DNA of 27,199 bases from Rhodanobacteraceae bacterium UBA703 (GCA_002297645.1 DBMH01000058.1:1-27199); one strand, 5' to 3'; numbered from the stretch's first letter, positions 15,948-25,614 are shown. Translations and numbers: made by a program. Notes: generated by a model not told the origin, from the sequence alone.

Positions 15948-16443
15948 GGGCGTTCTCCTGTTCTAGAGGATTGCCGCGCGGCGCCAGCCCCGTCAAATCC
16001 GTGCCCGCCCCTGTATGAAAGCGGGCTCGTGAGGGACAGTGGATCTCCGCCAGGCCCGACCTTGCGCACGGGACTCGTGGTGCGAGGCGGGGCGGCTCTT
16101 CAAGCCTACTAGATATTTCCGCAGCCACTTGTGCGCCACAGCAATATCTGCTCGATGCGCATCTCTTCGCTGTATGCCTGGCCTTCCCCTGACCGGATCG
16201 GGTTCCTCAGGATTTCTTGCGGAGACAGGTTGCGGTGCTGAGGATCCACGAGTTGCTGCGGTGGGGAGAAAGCCGAACCGGACATGCAGGGGAGATGGAC
16301 CCGGAATCTTCCGCCGGCGACGCCCGGATCAGGTGACCGGAAGGCGCACCCGCTCACCCAAGCCATTTCACACGCAGTATTCATTCAAAAAAATAGAGGC
16401 CCCCCGAAGGAGGCCTCCAAAACAACCGTCTTCGACCCAGCGA
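15948..16443. other. 496-base gap between the two protease genes
   Basis: No gene is supported here. On the minus strand it holds the leader of protease 1 with AGGAG at about -7 to -11, and near 16387-16420 the terminator of protease 2. A TTGACG occurs on the minus strand (15991-15996) but no matching -10 box follows at the usual spacing. A 91-codon open frame (16109-16384, minus) has no ribosome-binding site and no recognisable protein. The sequence is slightly less GC-rich than its neighbours; a decayed gene is possible but not shown. Confidence 0.6.
16387..16420 (-). terminator. Rho-independent terminator of protease 2
   Basis: On the minus strand GAGGCCTCC pairs with GGGGGCCTC (one G-U pair) around the loop TTCG, followed by TATTTTTTT. 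It lies about 25 bases after the stop of the gene at 16444-20274. Confidence 0.88.
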
Positions 16444-19400
16444 TCAGTGCATGCTGCGACGAAGCGAAGCAACAACCGGATCGGTGGTCGGAGCCGGACG
16501 CGCCGGCGCTGCCGAGCAGTCCAGCGTGACGTCGTCGATCATCGCTCCCGACGCATTCGAACCACTTCCCGGCCTCGAGTAATCGAAACGCACGGTGTGC
16601 GACTGGCCGTTGAGATACGTCGCCGGAATCTGGAAGGACTTCGATGCGTAGGTCTGCGTCGGAGTGGGAGACGGAGTCACCGTCTGAACCACCGTTCCGT
16701 CGATCGAGATCTTGAGCGTCGCCTGCGTGGTGAGCTGGTCGATCATCCAGTAATTCAGCCAACGAGCCTGCCCCGTCGGGAAAACGACGGCCTGCTGCAG
16801 TGAACCCGTACCCGGACGCGTATCTCCGCCGAACCAGACGAAGGTATTGCCGGTACGTGCCGTGATGGTGCCTCCGCTGTCACAAGTGGCATCGCAGAAC
16901 GGCGAGCCGTAGAGGCTGTCGGTGGCAGTCCAGAAGGTATCTTCCTGCTCCAGACTCGGATCCTGGAAGAGCTGAGTCGGATTGCACGTACCGCCGCCGC
17001 TCTGCACCGTCATGGTCACCGGCACCGTCACGATCGGCTTGGTCGCATCATTGCTGGCAATGCAGGCGTTCGCCTTGTACGTACCCGGCGCCATGCCGTT
17101 GCTGTTGAACGTCACGGTGACCGGCGTATTGCCGCCGCCAGCCGTATTCCCGCTGGTCGGAGACATCGACAGCCACGACGCGCCGCAGGTGATATCGCCT
17201 TCGATCCTGAACGCCACATCCGGGAAGGTCAGGCCGAGGCTGCTCAGTGCGGTCCAGTTGGCCACGCCGAACAAATTGCCGACGAGCTTGCCCGCACTGA
17301 CCTGCTGATCCGCCTGGAACCAGTTCCAGCGCGCACTGCCCGCAGGACCGATCGCATTGGCGTACGTCGGGAAGACCGTCAGCCAATAGGTACCGGCAGG
17401 GAGGCTCAAGGTCTGTCCCGCCGCGACCAGATCGAGCGTGATGACGCCGGTGTTCTCGATCGTGACGCCCGCACCGGTCGGTGCGCTGTCGAAGGTCCAC
17501 ACCGGTGTGCCCGTGTTGGTGTCCGGATTGCCCGACGGCGAACCGGAAGCATCGGAGTAGATGCGCCAGGTGATCTTCGGCTGGGCAGCCAGCGTGCTGC
17601 TGTTGTCGAAACCGAACACCTTGATCTTCTTGACGCCCGAGGTTCCCGAAACCTGGAAGTCGGCCGCGGTGAAACCGCCACCGTTATCCACGGACGAGTA
17701 GGACGAAACGATGCCGCTGTTTCCGCTCTGGGGCTGATCCCAGATCGCTCCCGTGCCCGTCGACGTGAAGTTCCAGGTCAGCGTACCAGCCCCCGTGTTG
17801 GAGACGGTCAGCGTCTTGGTGTCGGTGGCGTTGGCCGCCAGCGTGGACGACAGGGAAGTCGGAGCCACCGCAATGACGGGGAGAGCCGCGTTCGTTCCCT
17901 TCAGGGCCGCCGTGATGTGCTGATCCGGAGACTGGCCGTTCGCTTCCTTGAGCGTGACGCTGCCGAACTTGATCGCGGACAGGACGCCACCCGGCGTCGC
18001 CGTGATCGTGATCTCCTGCGTCTGGCCCGGCGGCAGCGTGAACGTGGCCGGCGTGGCAGCCAGCGTGAAGCCGTCACCCGAGGCCGTCACGTTCCAGGTA
18101 CCGGCCGTCGACATCTGGTTCTTGACGGTGCGCTTCCAGGTGCAGGTGCCCTGGCAGTTCATCTCACGCACGGACGCGATGTTGAGGTCCTTGATCGCGA
18201 CCGAACCACCGTTCGGATTGGCGTTGACGAAGCGCTGGTAGGTCTCGTCCAGCGTCAGGCCGGCCTTGGCCGCCTTGGTCAGGTCGACGCGACCGCTGCC
18301 GACCTGGTCCGGCGTCCACGGCGTGGTGCCGTTCTCCTGGAAGCCTTCGACCTTCGCCGTCGTCTGCAGCGCGGACTTGACTTCGGCCACGGTCCAGTTC
18401 GGACGCGCCGCACGCACCAGTGCCGCCGCACCCGCGAGATGCGGGCTCGACATCGACGTACCGCTGTTGAGGAAGTAATTGCCGTCGGCCGGACGGCCGG
18501 CAGCCAGGACGTCGACGCCCGGTCCGGTGATGTCCGGCTTCGTCAGGTTCGCGTACAGGCCCGGCGTCGGGCCGCGCTTGCTGAAGCTGCCCAGCACGTC
18601 ACCCTGCTCCGACGTGATCACGCCCTTCTTGTAGTCGGCCACGGCGCCGGCCTGAACCGGATCGAAGCCATCCTTGAAGATCACGTCCGCGTTCGGTGCC
18701 GGCGGCAGGTTGGCGCTGACGAAGGCGATCAGGGCATCGGATTCGGCCAGCGTGGAGATCGAGAACGACGGAATCGTCGTGCCCGTCGTATCCATGCTGA
18801 CGTTCTGATTCTGGTTGTTCGCGACGATGACCATCGTCGCGCCGGCGTTCTTCGCGTTGTTGACCTTCTCGATGAAGCCGCAGGCCGTCGTACCCGGTGC
18901 CTGGAAACCGCGGCGGACCACCGCGATCGAGCCGGTGAAGTAGTTGGCCGGGAAACCGCCGGTGTCGGTACAGCCGGACAGGTTCGCCGGGTACGTGCGC
19001 AGCGGATAGTTGCTCAGCGACGTCGTGAGCGGCACGGCCGTGGTGTTGCCGGGGACGATCGGAATGCTCTGGATGTTGGCCGGCGGCGTACCGGGGCCGG
19101 TCACGTTCAGGGCCGGAAGGAAAACCTGGTCCTGCGTCGACGCGGCGACGGTCAGCATCCACGGCCCCATGTGCGACACGCGGCCGACGGGGTCGTTCTG
19201 GCATTCCTGACGGGTGTTTCCGGCGGACGCCGCCACGAAGACGTCGGCGTTGATCGCATCGAGGAACATGCGGTCCTCGTCCGACCACGGAGTACCGTTC
19301 GCGCAGCCCGGGCCGATCGAGTAGTTGACGACGTCGATCTGGTCGGCGGCGAGGCTTTCGATCGCCGCCGTGATGGCGTCGCTGCTCAGCGCACCGTTGG

Positions 19401-20274
19401 TGTTGTTCTCGACGCGGTAGGAATAGACCGTCGCGCAAGGCGCCACGCCGGACATGCTGACACCGGTCGGCAGTTCGGGCGACGGATTGGCGGAGTTGTC
19501 GATCGTGTTGCCGCCCGCCGTGCTGCCGGTGTGGACACCATGGCCGCTGGTCTGCGCGTTCGGCTGCGAGCCCGTGCAGTGACCGGCGCTGCTGGTGTTG
19601 CAGTCGAAGGCGAACAGCTTCGGGCTGGCGGCGCTGAAGCCGCAGGCCGGGTCGTTCGCGAACGACGGGTGGGTCGTGTTCGTACCGGTATCGATGATGC
19701 CGATCTTGATGCCCTGGCCCTTGGTACCGGTGCCGTTCGGCACGCCCGTACCAGTCCAGATCGCGTCGGCGCCGATGAACTTCGGACCACGGAACGTATC
19801 CGGCGAATATTCGCGCACCGGCTTGACCGAGAGCACACCCGGCATCGCCGCGACTTCGGCGACTTCGGCGGGACTCAGGGCTGCCGAGATGCCGTTCTTG
19901 GTGATCGCATAGGTGTGCACGATCTCGAGCTTGCGCAGCAGGCGGCTCTCGATCTCCGCGACGTGCATGTCGCGCCGCGCTGCGAGCTCGTCGGCGTACT
20001 TGCGGGAAGCCAGCGACTGCACGTCGAGCTTGCGCGTACCGGCGCTCTTCGGCGCGGTCGCCTCGAAGCCCTGGAGGTCGCCGTTGTAGTGGAGGAGGCC
20101 CGCCTCCTCGAACGTGATGATGTAGCGGCCGACGCTGCTGATACCGGCTGCGCCTTCCTCAGCTTCCGCACTCACGGACAGCTGCGTCGAAGATACCGGA
20201 GACGAAAAACCGATACCCAGCAATGCGATGCTGACGGCCGAGGCCAGCATGCTCGTACTCCCCAACTTTTTCAT
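16444..20274 (-). CDS. Secreted subtilisin-family (S8) serine protease 2
   Basis: A 1276-residue protein with a signal peptide (KLGSTSMLASAVSIALLG). Order: I9-type propeptide (about 48-155); S8 domain with Asp195 (IIDTGTN), His245 (GHGVHTGST), Asn353 (SAGNTR) and Ser607 (GTSMSSPHLAG); a PA-type insert (about 390-555) that contains IFKDGFD at 532-538; an Fn3-like domain (about 645-770, CQGTCTWKRTVKN); a BACON/choice-of-anchor-like beta domain (about 775-840); a region around 850-1020; another Ig-like segment with ITCGASWLSMSPTSGNT (about 1030-1100); and a C-terminal galactose-binding-like domain (about 1110-1255). It is similar to protease 1 from the propeptide through the Fn3-like domain, then diverges. 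A GGGAG ribosome-binding site precedes the ATG by nine bases. Expected to be extracellular or surface-linked. Confidence 0.95.
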   Translation of the reverse strand: MKKLGSTSMLASAVSIALLGIGFSSPVSSTQLSVSAEAEEGAAGISSVGRYIITFEEAGLLHYNGDLQGFEATAPKSAGTRKLDVQSLASRKYADELAARRDMHVAEIESRLLRKLEIVHTYAITKNGISAALSPAEVAEVAAMPGVLSVKPVREYSPDTFRGPKFIGADAIWTGTGVPNGTGTKGQGIKIGIIDTGTNTTHPSFANDPACGFSAASPKLFAFDCNTSSAGHCTGSQPNAQTSGHGVHTGSTAGGNTIDNSANPSPELPTGVSMSGVAPCATVYSYRVENNTNGALSSDAITAAIESLAADQIDVVNYSIGPGCANGTPWSDEDRMFLDAINADVFVAASAGNTRQECQNDPVGRVSHMGPWMLTVAASTQDQVFLPALNVTGPGTPPANIQSIPIVPGNTTAVPLTTSLSNYPLRTYPANLSGCTDTGGFPANYFTGSIAVVRRGFQAPGTTACGFIEKVNNAKNAGATMVIVANNQNQNVSMDTTGTTIPSFSISTLAESDALIAFVSANLPPAPNADVIFKDGFDPVQAGAVADYKKGVITSEQGDVLGSFSKRGPTPGLYANLTKPDITGPGVDVLAAGRPADGNYFLNSGTSMSSPHLAGAAALVRAARPNWTVAEVKSALQTTAKVEGFQENGTTPWTPDQVGSGRVDLTKAAKAGLTLDETYQRFVNANPNGGSVAIKDLNIASVREMNCQGTCTWKRTVKNQMSTAGTWNVTASGDGFTLAATPATFTLPPGQTQEITITATPGGVLSAIKFGSVTLKEANGQSPDQHITAALKGTNAALPVIAVAPTSLSSTLAANATDTKTLTVSNTGAGTLTWNFTSTGTGAIWDQPQSGNSGIVSSYSSVDNGGGFTAADFQVSGTSGVKKIKVFGFDNSSTLAAQPKITWRIYSDASGSPSGNPDTNTGTPVWTFDSAPTGAGVTIENTGVITLDLVAAGQTLSLPAGTYWLTVFPTYANAIGPAGSARWNWFQADQQVSAGKLVGNLFGVANWTALSSLGLTFPDVAFRIEGDITCGASWLSMSPTSGNTAGGGNTPVTVTFNSNGMAPGTYKANACIASNDATKPIVTVPVTMTVQSGGGTCNPTQLFQDPSLEQEDTFWTATDSLYGSPFCDATCDSGGTITARTGNTFVWFGGDTRPGTGSLQQAVVFPTGQARWLNYWMIDQLTTQATLKISIDGTVVQTVTPSPTPTQTYASKSFQIPATYLNGQSHTVRFDYSRPGSGSNASGAMIDDVTLDCSAAPARPAPTTDPVVASLRRSMH

Positions 20275-20518
20275 TCCTCACATCTCCCAACTACTGCTAA
20301 GTAGACAACACGCAGCAGCCGACGTCCCTGGTCCGCCGCTACGCACCCAACCCAAGGAATATCCAGCAACAGCGGCCGTTCTATCCCGAGAAGCCAGCGC
20401 CCGGAATGTGCGCTTAGTCACCCATTCAAGCAGTTTTCCGGAGCGCGCGTCATGCTGCTTTGCAACGAAAGCCTCCGTACTTCGTCGTACGTTCCGTCAC
20501 GACTCCTCCTCAAGTCGA

Positions 20519-22456
20519 CTAACTCCTCCTGAAGAACGTCACGACATCCGCCAGGAGGCGGGTCCGCGGAAACGACGGCAGGCTCGCAAGGAACAATTTG
20601 CCGTAGCCACGCGTGGTCAGCCGCGGATCGCACAGCATCAGCACACCGCGGTCGTGCACGTCGCGGATCAGCCGTCCGGCCCCTTGTTTCAAGGCGATTA
20701 CCGCGTTCGGGACCTGCCAGTCGGCGAACGGATTTCCGCCGGCGTCGCGCAATGCGTCGAGGCGCGCGACGAGGACCGGATCGTCCGGCGCGGCGAACGG
20801 CAACTTGTCGATGACGACGAGGCTGAGCGCCTCGCCGGCGACGTCGACGCCCTCCCAGAAGCTCGCCGCGCCGAGCAATACGCCGTTGCCAGAGGCGCGG
20901 AATTCCGTCAGCAACTGATGCCGCGGTGCAGTACCTTGCACGAACAGCGGAAACGCGACGCGATCCGGAAGGAGCTCCGCCGCGCGGCGCAAGGCACGAT
21001 GCGAGGTGAACAACAGGAAGGCCCGTCCGCGCGAAGCCTCGAGCACGGGCACCGCCGCCTCGACGACACGATCGGTGTAATCCTGGGCCGACGGATCGGG
21101 CAAGCCTTGCGGCAGGTAGGCAAGCGCCTGGTGCGCGTAGTCGAACGGACTGTCGAGCCCGAGCGTGACCGGATCGTCGAGGCCGAGTTGACGCGCAAAA
21201 TGGTCGAAGCGTCCCGCGACTGACAGTGTCGCCGACGTGAAGATCCAGGCTGCCTGGCTCTGCTCGCGCAGTTCGCGCAGGGGCGCCGCGAGATCGAGCG
21301 GCGTGGCGTGGAAGGCGAAGCCGTGCGCCGACAGTTCGTACCAGTGCACCGCATCGCGCGCGCCGCTGTCGGTCAGGTGCGTGAGCCGCGCGGCCTGTTC
21401 GGTCGCCCGCTCGGCGAGGCTGCCGAGACCGCGGCTGCGTTCGGCGTGCGGACCGAGCGCCTCGTTGAAACCATCCAGCGCGACCCGCAGGGCGTCGAGC
21501 TCGCGCTCGACTTCCTCGTCGCGTTCGATCATTCCGAACGCCCCCTTCGGCGGAAAACGATCGAGCGCGAGCCGCAGGCGCTTGATCGTCGCGTTCAACG
21601 CATCGAGCGGCGCCTGCAGCGCGCCGAACGCGCCACTGACGTTGACGCACTCGGCCAGGGCGTCACCGGCCATCTCCGTGAGCTGTCGCGCCGACAGGGT
21701 GACCGAGAAGAACTGGCCGGCGAGATCAGGAATCTGATGCGCCTCGTCGAGGATGAAGGCATGCGCACCGGGCAGGATCTCGCCGAAGCCCTCCTGCTTG
21801 ATCGCGAGATCCGCGAACAGCAAGTGGTGGTTGACGACGACGAGGTCGGCCTCCTGCGCCGTGCGCCGCGCCTTGACGACGAAGCATTCGCCGTACATCG
21901 GGCACTCGGCGCCGAGGCAGTTCTCGGTGGTCGACGTCACGCGCGGCCATAGCGGCGAGTCCTCGGGAATGTCGACGAGCTCGGCCTTGTCGCCCGACGT
22001 CGTGCGCGACGACCACGCATGCACGACCTCCAGCTGAGCCACCTGCTCGCGGCTGGCGAAGCGCCCCTCCTTGCGCGCCTGGTCGAGCCGGTGCAGGCAG
22101 AGGTAGTTCGCCCTGCCCTTCAGCAGCGCCAGCGAGAGGCGTGCACCGAGCACCGCACGCACGCGCGGCAGGTCGCGATGGAACAACTGGTCCTGCAGCG
22201 TCTTGGTGCCGGTGGAGACGATCACGCGCTTGCCCGACATCAACGCAGGCACGAGATAGGCGAAGGTCTTTCCGGTACCGGTGCCGGCCTCGGCGACGAG
22301 CATCTGCCGCTCGGCGATCGCCTCTTCCACGGCGGTCGCCATCGCCTGCTGTGAGGCGCGCGGCGCGAAGCCGGGCACCTCGCGCGCGAACGGCCCCTCG
22401 GGTCCGAGCAGGTCGGCGCAGCCGTGGACGGAGAACGGGGAATCGGGGATGGCCAA
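20519..22456 (-). CDS. yoaA: YoaA/DinG-type ATP-dependent DNA helicase with Fe-S cluster
   Basis: A 645-residue XPD-like superfamily 2 helicase. Walker A is AEAGTGTGKT (55-64) and Walker B is DEAH (237-240). Four cysteines suited to a [4Fe-4S] cluster are C120 (NYLCLHR), C180, C185 and C191 (ENCLGAECPMYGEC). Motifs IV-VI appear as IFTSATLS, ASFWEGVDVAG and QGAGRLIR. The family unwinds DNA 5'-3' and helps repair replication damage; YoaA partners with the clamp-loader chi subunit in E. coli. The start is a TTG at 22456, since no ATG or GTG lies upstream in frame and the FAREVPGFAPRASQQAMA region just inside is conserved; GTG at Val27 would remove part of it. It follows the lpoP-like gene on the same strand. 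Confidence 0.93.
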   Translation of the reverse strand: MAIPDSPFSVHGCADLLGPEGPFAREVPGFAPRASQQAMATAVEEAIAERQMLVAEAGTGTGKTFAYLVPALMSGKRVIVSTGTKTLQDQLFHRDLPRVRAVLGARLSLALLKGRANYLCLHRLDQARKEGRFASREQVAQLEVVHAWSSRTTSGDKAELVDIPEDSPLWPRVTSTTENCLGAECPMYGECFVVKARRTAQEADLVVVNHHLLFADLAIKQEGFGEILPGAHAFILDEAHQIPDLAGQFFSVTLSARQLTEMAGDALAECVNVSGAFGALQAPLDALNATIKRLRLALDRFPPKGAFGMIERDEEVERELDALRVALDGFNEALGPHAERSRGLGSLAERATEQAARLTHLTDSGARDAVHWYELSAHGFAFHATPLDLAAPLRELREQSQAAWIFTSATLSVAGRFDHFARQLGLDDPVTLGLDSPFDYAHQALAYLPQGLPDPSAQDYTDRVVEAAVPVLEASRGRAFLLFTSHRALRRAAELLPDRVAFPLFVQGTAPRHQLLTEFRASGNGVLLGAASFWEGVDVAGEALSLVVIDKLPFAAPDDPVLVARLDALRDAGGNPFADWQVPNAVIALKQGAGRLIRDVHDRGVLMLCDPRLTTRGYGKLFLASLPSFPRTRLLADVVTFFRRS

Positions 22457-22564
22457 AAGCGTACTCGGCTCAGTTCGGAGCGCTATCAGCGGAAGCGAAC
22501 CGCGCCTCCCTCGCGCAGGCTCCTTCGACTTCCGATTCCCGACGCTCCGTTCCTTGCGACGTCC

Positions 22565-23089
22565 TCACATGCGCACGCGCGGCGGCACGCGGCAGTCCTT
22601 CAGGCGCTGCTTCGCCTTGGCGACCTCGGCGGCATCGTCCATCGCGGTACGCGCCTCGACGACGGTCTGCCAGTTACGTGCGCACAGGCTGCCGACCTTG
22701 GGGCCGAGCGAATAGCTCCTGACGGCGAAGGTCTCGGCCCGCTGCCAGTCGCCGCGGCCGATCTCGAGTTCGGCGATGTACTGCACGATGTCGGGCGCAT
22801 CCGGCGCCAGCTTCAGCGCCGCATCGGCCGCCTCGAGGGCGGCGGTGAAATTCTTCGCCGCCTCGGCCGAGTGCGCGCGGGTCAGGAAGCCGTCGATCGC
22901 GGGGTCGCGCAGCGGCTGCACCTGGACGGCCGAATCGAGACCGTCGCCGGCGGTGCGGATGCGATGCACCGCCCCGACCGGATCGACCACGACGGCCAGC
23001 TTGACCGGCGCGGGCTGCGGCTCCGGCTGCGAGCAGGCCACCAGCAGCAGCGGAACCAGGAAAGCGGGAAGCGAACGGCGGAATTTCAT
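22565..23089 (-). CDS. lpoP: TPR lipoprotein, probable PBP1B activator LpoP
   Basis: A 174-residue lipoprotein: signal MKFRRSLPAFLVPLLLVAC with lipobox LVAC (Cys19), a proline-rich linker (SQPEPQPAPVK), then a TPR-like helical domain (about 66-160: FLTRAHSAEAAKNFTAALEAA, then ALKLAPDAPDIVQYIAELEIG). Cys136 and Cys166 could form a disulfide. Outer-membrane LpoP of Pseudomonas is a TPR lipoprotein encoded next to PBP1B that activates it; here the gene sits directly downstream of the PBP1B gene on the same strand (236-base gap). The assignment therefore rests on context plus architecture, not on a residue match. The ATG at 23089 gives the ideal lipoprotein signal; one three codons earlier is possible. 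Confidence 0.75.
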   Translation of the reverse strand: MKFRRSLPAFLVPLLLVACSQPEPQPAPVKLAVVVDPVGAVHRIRTAGDGLDSAVQVQPLRDPAIDGFLTRAHSAEAAKNFTAALEAADAALKLAPDAPDIVQYIAELEIGRGDWQRAETFAVRSYSLGPKVGSLCARNWQTVVEARTAMDDAAEVAKAKQRLKDCRVPPRVRM

Positions 23090-23325
23090 TGCGGGCATGC
23101 CAGTAGTCTGTTTGCTGTCGGATTCGCGAAGTGCGGCCACGGGAGGCCGCGGATGGATCTTTCGTGCCGGAGCGGAGCATCTCCAGGCCGCCGGCACGCC
23201 ACGCAGAGTGCGGGGAAGCCGGGCGGATCGCAAGAAGCGCGCGCCTATGATCGGGCCGCCGTGGGTCCCCACGGGCGCCGCACCGGATCGTGCCGCCGAT
23301 GCTGCCCGCAGCGCCAACGGGTTCT

Positions 23326-25614
23326 CTACCGTGCCGGCTCGGCCCCCGTCGGATTCCCGCCTCCCAGGAACTGGCGAAGCTGGTCGAGCGGGCAGTGTTC
23401 CTCGTCGGCCGGCGCGTAGCCGCTGGCGAACGGAAGCTCCCGCGCACCACCACACGCGGGATCGGTGCGTCGCCCCTCCGCGCTGACCCATGCCCGCTCG
23501 ATGCCGTCCTGCGGCACCACCAGCGGTGCCGTCGGCAACCGCTTCATCAGCTCGATCCAGATGCGCAGGCCGCCAGTCGAGCCGAACAGGCCGGTCGGCT
23601 TGTTGTCGTCGCGCCCGACCCAGGCCACCGCCAGCGTGCTGCCGGTGAATCCGGCGAACCAGGCGTCGCGCTGCGTATCGCTCGTGCCGGTCTTGCCGGC
23701 CGCGTTCAGGTGACCGAGCCCGGCCGTGACGATCGAGCTCGCCGTGCCGCGGATCGCCACCTGCTGCATCGCATGGGTGACGAGCCGCGTCGCCGTCGTG
23801 TAGTCGCCGCCACCGGGCTTGACCGCGTAGCGCGACAACGGCCGTCCCTGCGCGTCGAGCACGCCGCGCAGCGAACGCAGCGGCAGGGCGTGGCCGTCGG
23901 CCGCGAGATACTGGTACAGCCGCGCCACGTCGTAGGGGCTCAGGTCGATCGCGCCGAGCAGCATCGAGGGATTGGGATTGATCGCGCGGCCGAGCCCGAA
24001 CGACTGCAGGAAACCGCGCACGCGGTCCACGCCGATGCGCAGGCCGAGATTGATCGTGGCGAGATTCCAGCTCTGCACCAGCGCGTCGACCAGCAGCACC
24101 TGCCCGTGGCTCTGGCGGTCGTCGTTCTGCGGCTGCCAGCGGCCGCCGCCGGGCTGCGGCATGTCGATCGGGCTGTCGTCGAGGAGGGTCGCCAGCGAAT
24201 AGCGCTGCGGCTGCGCCAGGGCGACGAGGTTCACGAACGGCTTCACCAGCGAACCGATCGGGCGCAGCGCGTCGAGTGCGCGGTTGAACCCCGGCTCGTC
24301 GACCTCGCGCCCGCCGATCATCGCCTGCACTTCGCCGTCGCGGGCACCGGTGACGACGAGAGCGGCCTCGACCTCCTCGCCCCGCTTGCCCATGCCGGAC
24401 AGGGCGCGATCGATCGCGGTTTCCGCCATCGTCTGCGCCGACGGCGACAACGTCGTGTGGATCGCGAGGCCGGCCGTGCTGAGCTCCGTATCCGGGTAGT
24501 CCTGCTTCAGCTGCCGCCGCACGAGGTCCAGGAAGGCCGGATAGCGGTCGCGCGGCAGCGTCGCCGTCGCGGCGACGCCGATCGGCTGCTTGCTCGCGCT
24601 GGCGAACGTCGCCGCGTCGATCAGGCCGGTGTCGCGGAACACGCCGAGCACCACGTTGCGACGCGCCAGTGCGCGCTCGGGATTGCGGCGCGGATCGTAC
24701 AGGCTGGGACCCTGCACCATGCCGACCAGCAGCGCGGTATCGGCCGGCCCGAGCGTGCGCACGTCGCGCCCGAAGTAGAACTCGCTCGCCGCGGCGAAGC
24801 CGTGCACGGCCTGGCCGCCCTGCTGGCCGAGGAAGATCTCGTTGACGTAGGCTTCCAGGATGCGGCGCTTCTCGTAGCGCGCTTCGATCAGCAAGGACAG
24901 CAAGGCCTCGTTGAGCTTGCGCATCAAGGTCTGGCTGCGGTCCAGAAACAGGTTCTTGACCAGCTGCTGGGTCAAGGTGGAGCCGCCCTGCACGACGCGC
25001 CCGGCGACGAGGTTGGCCCAGGCCGCGCGCAGGATCGCGGCGGCATTGATGCCGTGATGGCTCTTGAACTCGCGGTCCTCGACCGCCTGCAGGCCGCCGA
25101 CCAGCAACGGCGGCATCTCGCCGAGCTGCACCACGCGCCGATCCTCCTGCTGCGCGCCGTACAGCGTCGCGATGCGCGCCGGGTCGATGCGCACGCTCGC
25201 CAGCGCCGCACCGCTGTCCGCATCGGCCAGGCTGCCGATCCGCCCGCCCGACAGGGTCAATGCAACGCGCTTCTCGCGCTCTCGCCCGTCGAGGTAGACG
25301 AAGGCGCGGCGCGAGATCGTCCAGCGCGCTCCCTCGCGGTGGAATGTGCCCGGCGCCTGCGCCGCCGGCTCGTCGACGTAGCGCGCCGCAGCCAGTTCGA
25401 TCAGCAGCGCATCGCCGTTCATCGGCAGGCCGGGTGCCAGTTCGAGCGGCCGGGCGTAAACGCGCCCCGGATACTCCCAGGAAAGATCGTCGAAGCGGCT
25501 GCGCACTTCGCGATCCAGGTAGAACGCGTACGGAACGAGGAAGCCGACCGCGAAACCGAGGCCGGTCCAGAAGGGAATCCGCAGCAGTCGCCAGATCGTA
25601 CGCAGTGCGCTCAT
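23326..25614 (-). CDS. mrcB: Penicillin-binding protein 1B, bifunctional peptidoglycan synthase
   Basis: A 762-residue class A PBP. A short cytoplasmic tail and one transmembrane helix (about 15-33) are followed by a UB2H-like domain (about 48-155), a GT51 glycosyltransferase with catalytic Glu179 (VEDREFKSHHGIN), QGGSTLTQQLVKN (209-221) and RKLNEALLSLLIEARY, and a transpeptidase with Ser455-Lys458 (GSLVKP), S515-W-N517 and KTG at 641-643. It polymerises lipid II and crosslinks the chains at the inner-membrane surface. The UB2H domain marks it as PBP1B, not PBP1A. ATG 25614 is chosen because the membrane helix follows; an in-frame ATG at 25776 would add 54 residues that look noncoding. The probable activator lipoprotein gene follows. 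Confidence 0.96.
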   Translation of the reverse strand: MSALRTIWRLLRIPFWTGLGFAVGFLVPYAFYLDREVRSRFDDLSWEYPGRVYARPLELAPGLPMNGDALLIELAAARYVDEPAAQAPGTFHREGARWTISRRAFVYLDGREREKRVALTLSGGRIGSLADADSGAALASVRIDPARIATLYGAQQEDRRVVQLGEMPPLLVGGLQAVEDREFKSHHGINAAAILRAAWANLVAGRVVQGGSTLTQQLVKNLFLDRSQTLMRKLNEALLSLLIEARYEKRRILEAYVNEIFLGQQGGQAVHGFAAASEFYFGRDVRTLGPADTALLVGMVQGPSLYDPRRNPERALARRNVVLGVFRDTGLIDAATFASASKQPIGVAATATLPRDRYPAFLDLVRRQLKQDYPDTELSTAGLAIHTTLSPSAQTMAETAIDRALSGMGKRGEEVEAALVVTGARDGEVQAMIGGREVDEPGFNRALDALRPIGSLVKPFVNLVALAQPQRYSLATLLDDSPIDMPQPGGGRWQPQNDDRQSHGQVLLVDALVQSWNLATINLGLRIGVDRVRGFLQSFGLGRAINPNPSMLLGAIDLSPYDVARLYQYLAADGHALPLRSLRGVLDAQGRPLSRYAVKPGGGDYTTATRLVTHAMQQVAIRGTASSIVTAGLGHLNAAGKTGTSDTQRDAWFAGFTGSTLAVAWVGRDDNKPTGLFGSTGGLRIWIELMKRLPTAPLVVPQDGIERAWVSAEGRRTDPACGGARELPFASGYAPADEEHCPLDQLRQFLGGGNPTGAEPAR

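Noticed and set aside
16109..16384. A 91-codon minus-strand frame between the proteases
   Set aside because: No ribosome-binding site, no recognisable protein, and it abuts the terminator of protease 2. A decayed gene is possible but unproven.
17917..20304. A 795-codon open frame on the plus strand
   Set aside because: Antisense to protease 2; Arg-rich composition, no domain, no ribosome-binding site. GC-rich DNA gives such frames opposite real genes.
20440..20500. A 16-codon GTG frame with AGGAGG upstream just after the helicase stop (minus strand)
   Set aside because: The purine-rich tract mostly arises from the end of the helicase gene and a short duplication; too short to support without expression data.
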